A DNA stretch of 64,000 nt, from positions 45,436 to 109,435 of the forward strand of contig NZ_JAMKQJ010000018.1 of assembly GCF_024643205.1 (NCBI RefSeq), given 5' to 3'. A program made the translations under genes and the position numbers. A model generated the notes under the pieces. That model was given only the letters and a program-made list of their open reading frames with translations. It was not told the origin of the DNA and did not search any database. Origin of the DNA: Parapedobacter tibetensis (GTDB taxonomy: Bacteria > Bacteroidota > Bacteroidia > Sphingobacteriales > Sphingobacteriaceae). Of this stretch, positions 53,468 to 63,300 are shown piece by piece. The first letter of the stretch is position 1. Every line of letters starts with the position of its first letter.

Positions 53468-54319
53468 TTGGAGGTAGATGTTTAAAACAATAATTGGTCA
53501 ATTTAAATTGTCAAACAAAATCACATGAGAAATTGGATGCTTATTGCTGAATTATCCATAGCATGTGTTTTGCGTCATCATTAGTTATCGTATATATGAA
53601 TTGTAATCATACTGATTACAGATTAAGTTATACGGCGTCGACTTGGCCTAAGGCCATCATATTTTCAATATTGGGGATGGGTTGTTGCACGTTTTCATAA
53701 GTGTTGCGAGCCAAATATATGATATTTTCTGCTTTTTCCATCATATCATCATGAATAATTTGAACACGAGTTCGACTTGTTTAGTTGGTTGTCGAATATA
53801 TGAGCATCGTTAGACACCATTTTTGATTTTAGGAGCTCCACCTTAATAAAGACCATTTTGCCTTATTCATTGGCTGTTGCTAAGTTAACTGCTAGCAAAC
53901 TTAGGCATAATTTGCTTGGTCTTCATAAGGGATAATCATACATGAATGAAATGAACAAAATGTAGATAAAATGAATAGAGTGAATGAAGGTTTGGAGTAA
54001 CGCTGATGTTATCTTTGTCCATGAAGTACGGTTACTTAGGACATGTAGGTGTGGGCAAATCGTGCAGCGCCCATTTATCTAAAGTCAGCTTATTCAGATA
54101 AAGACACTCCCAGGGAGCATTTCGCCCCCCGGAAATGTCAAAAACATCTACCAAATAAGCAGATACAATAACCATACCGTTTTTGGACGCTGAGGATACC
54201 AAAACTGCAAGGTATTTTAACCGTCAAGGATAACAGATTGTCTATGAAGCATTCCGATGTATTGGGATTGCTTCATTATCTATTTAAAAGTACATTTTAC
54301 GATTATAAATCCGCTATCT
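53468..54319. other. 850-bp gene-free region between the NTPase and adhesin genes
   Basis: No supported gene on either strand. It contains a GGCCTAAGGCC palindrome near 53648, a purine-rich stretch of degenerate AATGAA repeats (about 53942-53990), and a hairpin TTTATCT/AGATAAA (54074-54080 and 54096-54102). Its length is unusual for this window and it probably carries regulatory sites for one or both divergent genes. Confidence 0.5.
54268..54298 (+). promoter_or_regulatory. Candidate promoter of the giant surface protein gene
   Basis: TTG (54268-54270), a 20-nt spacer and TACATTTT (54291-54298), which matches seven of the eight positions of TAnnTTTG. The start codon is 22 bp downstream. Confidence 0.4.
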
Positions 54320-57300
54320 ATGGAAGCATCATCTACGTTAACCAAAAAATCATTTTCGCGTTTTCTCTACATTTACTTAGCTGTTCCTTTATTGCTGCTG
54401 CTGGCTCCCGGTCTGATGGAGGGGGCATATGGGCAGACGAAGGTATTGGCTGATGAGGTGACTTACACAAGTCCAACCAAGCCTGTTCTCATTGGTACGG
54501 GAAATCCCACAGTCGAAAATCCAAATAATGCCTTAACGGACGATGAAAACTTCGCCCGACTATTAGCTAGTCCAGGTATCGCTGCAGGTTTAGGCTCATA
54601 TATTGGGGAAATCGAATTGAAGTTTGAGAACACCCTGGTAGCCGACACATGGTCTTATGTGCGAATTGCAGGTGATAATAGCCTTTTTGATGCGTTATTG
54701 GGCGGTACTCTCGGTGAATTATTAGGTGATGTTTTGGGGGTAGTGTTATTGGGCAATCAAGAAATTGTGATAGATGCTAGAAACGGTGCCACGTCGGTTT
54801 TGTTGCAAAACAGTACACAGGGATTCAATACTGATCGCATCAAACTTGTGGTCGATAAAGAAGGTCGTTATCACATAGCCATACGACCTGATGCTTCGTA
54901 TGACCGAATAAGAATAACTAACCGTACCGGATCATTATTGGGACTAGGAGTTGAACGCTCCTTGGACGTATATAACGCTTTTTACTTTGACGAAGATGCA
55001 GATTGCCTACAGGCGCAGTTTACTTCTTTTGACGGAGAAGGTTTATCACTGAATCTTTTGCAAAATGGTGCAGGCGCTACTGACCTGGAAAATGCCATCG
55101 ACGATGATGAAGATACCTATTCTCAAATCAGTGCGGGAACGATCAGCCTTGGATTAGGCAATTCGATTTACCAAACGATATATTATGACAGACTCTCTGC
55201 TCCGGAGGACTATCTGAAAATAAAACTGGGTGTTGCCAATGGTGCGGCGGTGAATGCACAGTTGATAGGTAATATCGAAATAAAAGCATACGCAGGTAAT
55301 TCGGAAGTATATTCTAAAAAACTGAGTGGTGGATTGATTAATGGAGTAGACGTCCTTGGTTTACTGCAGGATGGTGAGCCCGCTACGGTATATATAGGTC
55401 CAGGTGTAGCGTTTGATCGCGTGACCGTTGGCTACAATGCGGTAGTCGACCTCAATTTGGGTAATGCTCCTATCTACCTGTATGATGTGAAGCGTTACGG
55501 TGCGGATTGTCCGGATCCTAGCCCGCTTCCGGCACCCGATCCAACCGACCCGATGCTGAGCAACAGTGATTGCGATGCTACGGTGATTGATTTCGCTTAT
55601 GCAAATTTCCCATATAACACGGTGGACGGCAATAATGACACATACACCACATTGGAGGCCAGTTCGGGTATTGCGTTAGGAGTTGGAGCCTATGACGGTT
55701 TCATCGAACTTGGGTTTGATGCCCGTGCGGCAGGAACAACCACCTATATCCGTATCGATTTTGATGAAGACGTACTCGGTGGACTGCTCGAATTAGGCGG
55801 CAACATCGGCGACCTCGCGGGGGACGTGGTGAACAACGTGCTGTTCGGCGAACACTACTTTACGGTTGAGGCAAAGGACGCAGGTAGCTTGGTGATGTCT
55901 CGGTCGAGCAACTTGGCTTTCCAAGAGAACCCGACCTTGGGCTCAATCGGAGCGGGGGAGGTCAAGGTGATACAAGATAAGAACGGCCATTATTATGTGG
56001 CGGTTACCCCTGAATTGGCTTATAATAGTATTCGTGTTACAGAACAGCTCGGTGCAATTTTGGGATTGGGTGAATTCCGCAATATGAATGTTTACCATGC
56101 TTGTATGTCCACCGGTGCTGATGATTGCGAACAAGCGTTTGCAACCTATTCAGAATCGGATGGTATCAGCCTGGATTTATTGGGAGTCGGCGGTGCAGGT
56201 GTGGCAGATGCTCACCATACCATTGATGAGAATTCCGCATCGGTAGAAGACGATAATACCTATTCCGAGATTTCCATCGGCGCTGCAGGAGTTGGTGCAA
56301 GTGTCTTCCAGTTCGTAGAATTCCATACCTTATCTTCTCCTGCCGATTATTTCAAAGTAAAACTGGGTGTTGACAATGGAAGTCTATTGGATGTACAGTT
56401 ACTTAGCAATATTGAAATCCGAGCATATAATGGTGATGAATTGGTGTATTCACAACGCCTGCAAAACGGCTTGGTTGCCGGTCTGGATATCTTAGGGCTT
56501 TTGAGCGCAAACAATGTAGTCACTATTCCTATCGGTCCGGGTGTTGCTTTTGACCGCATAGCTGTTGGTCTAAACACAGCCGTTGACCTGAGTTTATTCA
56601 GCTCACCATTACGGCTTTATAGCATCAAACGTTTCGGTGCAGATTGCCCGGATCCAAATCCGCTTCCCGAACCACCGGAAACTGAGCCGCCCTTCAATAC
56701 AGCGGATTGCAGTGTTACCCTCGGTGAATTCGAACATACCAACTTCCCTTACAATGCCGTAGATGGCAACCATGATACCTATGCTACCTTGACTTCCGGG
56801 TCTGGTGTTGTACTCGGAGCTGGTGCTTTCGATGGTTTCATTGAATTAAGTTATGACCAGCCGATAACCGCCGGTGAAATGTCCTATGTCCGCATAGACA
56901 TGGAAGATGAAGGCTTGTTGGATGTATTGGTTGGAGGCAGCCTTGGCGAATTTATTGCAGACGTCGGTGATTTGCTATTATTTGGCAATCATTATTTCGA
57001 CATTTCGGTAAGGAATGCCGCTAACACCGAAATCTACAATGCATCGGGTATTGGCGGTTTTGGAACCGACAATGCACGCATCGTACAAGACAAGGTTGGC
57101 CGCTACTACATTGCCTTTACAGCTGATGAAGCGTATCAGTCAATACGCATCACCTTAAAGAATACGGCAGTGGCCGGGCTCGACGCCACCACAACGATGA
57201 ATGTCTACGGCATGTGCCGCGAGACTGAATTTGACGCTTGCGAGCAAGCGACATTTACGTCGTTCGATGGCACAGGATTGTCGGCAAACTTGTTGGATGG

Positions 57301-60300
57301 AGCAAATCCTGCAGGGGTGGTTAATCCACAGTATGCCATAGACGACAACAATTCCAATTACGCGGAATTTGGCCTAGGTACTGCGGCCATCGGCGCTACG
57401 ATATATCAAGATATTTATTTCAAAACCAAGTCGAGTACCACGGATAAGGTTAAACTGCGCCTGCAAATGCCACAGACCTTGCTCAATGCAGATTTGTTGG
57501 GTGCATATAAAGTATACCTATTCAACGGTGACGATCAAGTTTTTGAAGCAACTTTGCAAGAAGGGTTGATCAACGACCTCGATTTGCTTGGCCTGTTTAA
57601 TACGGGTGGTGTTGTTGGGGTTGAATTCGAACCGGGTGTAGAATATGATCGGTTACGATTTGAGCTGGGATCCGTTGCAGCCTTGAGTATCGGTAATCCG
57701 GTACGTTTATACGGCGTTTATCGTATTTCTGAAGATTGCCCGGATCCGGAATTTGAAGAGCCACCTTATCAAAGCCCGGTATGTATCGATGAAGTTATCA
57801 GTGCCGCAAACGTGGATGATATCCAAAATGTGATCGACGGCAACCACAATAGCTATGCGACCATTCGTTCGGATGCCGGATTGGTTTTGGGAATTGGGGC
57901 GTACGATGGCCATTTGGAATTGGGATACGCCGGCGAAGTAGCCGCGAATACCACTTCTTATATCCGTATTAGCGAAGAGAACGGCCTGCTTGACGCTTTG
58001 GTTGGCGGCTCATTGGGTGATTTCTTGGCTGGGCTGGTTGAATTGACTGCCTTGGGCAACCATTACTTCGATGTCATCGTAAAAGATGGTAGCGATAATG
58101 ATGTACTTACCCGAACTAGTCAGAATGGCTTCCTTGACGAGAGCTTGAACATCGATCCCAAAGTGCGCATTGTACAGGATCGGGTAGGACGCTATTATTT
58201 GGCCATAACACCGGATGTAGCTTATCAATCCGTTCGTTTGGAAACCCATACTACAGCGTTGCTTGGACTTACTTCTTCCGAGGGCCGGTTGAATGTCTAC
58301 GGCATGTGTTATGAAGCCGGATTTGACGGATGTGCTGTACCGGTCACCACCTCTTATGATGGTACAGGGTTGAGCGCAGATTTGTTGGGAACCGGTGGAG
58401 CTGGCGTGCAGAATGCATTCTGGGCAATTGACGAGAATAGCTCTAATTTCTCAACCCTTAGCCTTGGTAATATTGCCGTAGCAGGTTCTATTCAACAACA
58501 TATCCAATTCAACAAAGCAACTGAAGCGAACACAGCTATCCGGGTAAGGCTTGGCGTGGGAGCGGGAACATTAAGTGCCGATTTGCTTGGCACGTTGGAA
58601 GTCATCGGTTACCTGGATAACCAAGAAGTATACAGCGAAGAGTTTGAGCAGGCTTTCTTGGGTGTTAACTTGTTAACCTTACTGAACAATGGAGAGGCTG
58701 CCGATTTGGCGGTTACTCCTGGTGTTCCAGTTGATGAAATTGCCATCCGGTTAAGTTCATTGCTGGGAATTGGTGTATCACCCAATGTACGGCTTTATCA
58801 AGTAACGCCTGACTGCGACGCACCAACATTCACCGCTTGGAAAAGCTATGTAATAGACGGTGACCCAACACTTGCTTCAGTAAGTGGTGGTGAAGAAGTA
58901 GTTTACACCATCCATGTTCGCAATACGGGTTCGGTAGCCCTTGAGGATTTCATGATTACCGATGCCATCCCTGCTAACACCGTATTTGTAGAAAGTGCCG
59001 ATGGTACCTTAGATGGCGATTCGGTCAGGTTTACTGGTGTCAATGTGCCGGTAGATGGAGGAACCACGGTAAGCTTTACGGTAACCGTAGATGAGAACCT
59101 CACAGGAGTGAGTGAAATTGTCAACGTAGCGCTCGTAAAAGCGGATGAGAATGATCCGGGAACGGAAACCTTCCCGCCAGCGGATAACGAAAATCCTACG
59201 GATCCGGATGATAGCGGTGATACCGGTACCATTATTCCTGTAGAGCAAATCAATTCCTTGATTTCTTGGAAGGCCTATACGGTAGATGGGGATGCGTCCG
59301 TGACTTCGGTTAGCGGAGGTGAAACCGTAGCCTATACCATATATGTACGCAATACCGGTAACCAAGATTTGACCAATGTGGTCATCTCAGACATGTTGCC
59401 GGAAGGTGTGACTTATGAGGCTGGTGGCGACTTAAGCGGCAGCACCGTGACGTTCACCATCGATGAACTTGCTGTCGGTGAGACATCCGCTCCATTGGTA
59501 TTCTCTGTGATCGTCAATGACGACTTAACAGGCATCGACGTGATACGCAATGTGGCGACGGTCACGAGCGAAGAAATAACCACGCCGGAAGAAAGCTTCC
59601 CGCCAGTGGACAATGAAAACCCAACAGACCCAGATGATACGGGCGATACTGGAACAGAAATACCGGTTGATCCTGCTACTTCATTGGTTTCTTGGAAAGC
59701 CTATACGGTAAATGACGATGCCAGCATCATGGCCGTTAGTGGAGGTGAAACTGTTGAGTACGCCATTTATGTCCGCAACACGGGCAACCAAACGTTGACC
59801 AATGTGGTCATCTCGGATGAGCTGCCTGCTGGTGTGGCATATGTCTCAGGTGGAACCCTGAATGGCAATACGGTGACGTTTACCATTCCGTCCTTGGCGG
59901 TGGGTGCCACTTCAGTACCGCAGTCATTCACTGTGACGGTGGATGAAGACTTGACCGGCATCGATGTCATCCGCAACGTGGCCACCGTGGTGAGCGAAGA
60001 AATAACGATACCGGAAGAAAGCTATCCACCAGTGGATAACGGAAATCCAATTGATCCGGATGATACCGGTGATACAGGAACCGAAATCGATGTGGAACCG
60101 ATGCATAGTGTCGATTTTGCAAAGATTGGCTTGAGTGATGGTGCCAACAATGGCCAGGCTCAGGCAGGTGACATCATCACCTATACCTTAACGGTAACAA
60201 ATACGGGCAATAAGGCGTTAACTGATGTTGCGATAACGGATGATATCCCCGCGAACACCACATTGAACGATGCAGGTGACTTCACGCAAAATGGTACCAC

Positions 60301-63300
60301 CATGGAAGCAACTATCGCGACGTTGGCGGTGGACGAGTCTCTCAGCCTCAGCTTTAGTGTTGAAGTAGATGCCATTGACCCAGGCGTGGTAACTTCTATT
60401 GACAACGTCGCGGAAGTGACCTTCCCGAATGAAGATAATACGGGCGATCTCACCGAAACCGCCGAGCATAGCATGCCTACGGATTGTATTGAGGTTATTG
60501 CAGGTGAGATTACATTAAGTGTAGACCAGAATGAAATATGCGTAGGCGACGAAGTGTTGCTTTCCGCAACATCGGCTATTCCGGGCGCCATGTACCATTG
60601 GTACACGAATTCAGGACTCACAGGTACACCGTTGATTTCAGCGGATGGTGCGACCCTTGCTGTTTCGCCAACAGGTAATACGACCTACTATGTGCTCCTA
60701 GTGGCAGACGGTTATTGTTTCAATACCCCGCCAGCGAATATTTCAGTCACGGTGAACCCGGCACCTGAAGTGCCGACCATCATGATTAATGGCGATGCGG
60801 AAATCTGTGCGGGCAGCATGGTGGAATTGACGGCCACTGCCGGAGCAGACAGTTACATCTGGTACTTGGATGACGTAGAAATTGACGGAGAGACTTCCAA
60901 TACCCTCATGGTAGGTGAAGCCGGTGCATATACCGTGGTTGCTGTCAATGGTAGCGGTTGTGAAAGCGGTATCTCTGCCAGTGTAACAATAAGTGTGCTT
61001 CCAGTACCTGATCAACCGACTATCACAGTAGACGGCAGTACCGAAATCTGCGAAGGCAGTGGTGTATTGCTTACTTCTAGTGCTGGTGCTGGAAACCAAT
61101 GGTTCCTGAATGGCGCTCCGATTGACGGCGCTACAGAATCAACGTATACCGCCACAGAAGCTGGCGACTATACCGTGGTTGTTACCGGTATCAATTTCTG
61201 CGAAAGCCAACCGTCTGATGCGGTAAGCATCACGGTAAACCCAATTCCGGAAATTACCATCGACGGCGCAACCGAGTATGTTATCGAAATAGGTGGCAGT
61301 GTAACCTTACCGAGTGTCACTGTTGATCCCGCCAGTGCTACGGTTACTTGGTTTGATCCAGAAGGTAATGCGGTAATGGGTGCCACAGTAGGGCCATTCA
61401 ATGAGCCCGGCACCTATATCTATACCGTAGTAGCCGAAGATGGCGATTGCAGTGCAACGGCCAGTATCAGTATTGTAGTATTCGATCCGAATGCTTGTCC
61501 TCCGGGATATGAGCGGATTTATGCGGCAACTGTCTTGAGTGCTTCAGGGGTTACTAATCCGAATAATGCACTTGGATCTAACTTAGTTGATAGCGCCAAT
61601 GTGGCAATACCCTTATCTGCACTATTGGGTGCGCGTAACTTTGATTTAGGCTTTGGCCAATCCTTCACGGGTGAAGACCTCCATGTGAAATTGGGCACTA
61701 GACAAGGAGTGGATTTGCTTGGTGGTGTAGAAGTAGGGCTTCAACCGCTGTTTAACGGCAATCCAGTAGGCACAGCCATTAACCTGAATTCAGGTTGGCT
61801 GGTGAGCCTGTTGGCTGGTGCTGACCAAGGTGATATCGTCATACCGACGGCTGCTGATGTCACGTTCAATGGCGTACGGGTAAGTGTTCGTGCGGCCTTG
61901 GTTTCATTGCTCGGTGAGATCGACGTGCATGCGGCTTACGTAAATACGAAAGTGACCGAGCTAGCCGATTGTGAGGAAGTAAGTGATATCTTGACAGGTT
62001 CTACTTCAGGTGTACTCGGTGTGCTCAACGGGGTTGCCAACAAATGGGCGGTGACCACCGACGATATGGATGACTTCGCCACTATCCGCCAAAACGTGGG
62101 CGTGGCTGGCCATGTGCATCTGACCACACTTTACCCATCGGTAGCCAAAGCAGGTGATTCGGTTCGCGTGATTTTGAGAAATCCTGGAGGAGGGCTCATA
62201 GATGTCGGTTTATTGAATGGCATTTGGATCCATGCATTTAATGGTAATACTTCGGTACAGGAAACCCAGGTGGGTGCAAGCTTACTCAGTATTCGCTTGT
62301 TGCCGGGATCATCTGACCTGAATATCGTTTCCTTCGCCGTGGATGCACCGTTCGATCGTATTCAGATTCGTGCCGGCGGTATAGCCACAGCGTTGGCGAG
62401 CCTTGATGTCGCTCGAATTGAGCGTATCGCCAGCGTGGCAGTTCAAGTGCCAGTCGGTGTTGACGGTGAGTTTGAAGTATGCCAGGGTGGAGACATTGTG
62501 CTGGAAGCTGATGATTGTGGTACGGATTACGATTGGTACGACGAACTCACAGGTGGTTCAATGATTGGAACAGGCTTAGCTTTTGCGGTTCCGATGGATT
62601 GGGCTCCTGGTCAATATACGATATATGTGCAGCCGAAACGTTTTGGTTGTGATTATGGTGGACGGATTCCTATTGTGATTAATGTATTGGAGTCACCAAC
62701 GGCTAATGATATTACCGTCGAGGCTGACGAGGATGCTTATTGTTTAGGTGATGACGTGGTCTTGACAGCTAATACTACCCTCAGTCTCACTGATCCACAA
62801 TTCAGCTGGTACTTTGATACTGATAAATTAGAGCCGGTCATGGATGGTAATGGTGTTACCTATGACATCCAAAACGGTGTCATGACAATTGCCGGTTTGA
62901 TTCCTGGTACTTATACCTATTATGTAAGTGTACGGGAAGGTGCTGATGGTTGTGAAAATGCAGCCGGTGATTTGGCTAGCATTACCATTACCGTTGATGA
63001 TAACGCAACAGAAGATGATCTTATAGACATAGCGGTCAACGGTGTTGACCCGATCGATCCATTGTGCTTGATGCCGGGTGAGGAAGTCGTATTGACTACC
63101 GAATTGTCGGCCACAAGCACCATCGTCAATCCAGTGTTCCACTGGTACGATGTGAGTGGTGAGCCAGTTATGGGTGGCGAAGATGGCGAGTTGAACCTCG
63201 GCGAACTGATGCCGGGCACTTATACCTACAGCGTAGGTGTGAGTGGTGACGGTGTGTGCGAGACTACTGAGGGCGACCGCAAGACGGTTACCTTCACGAT

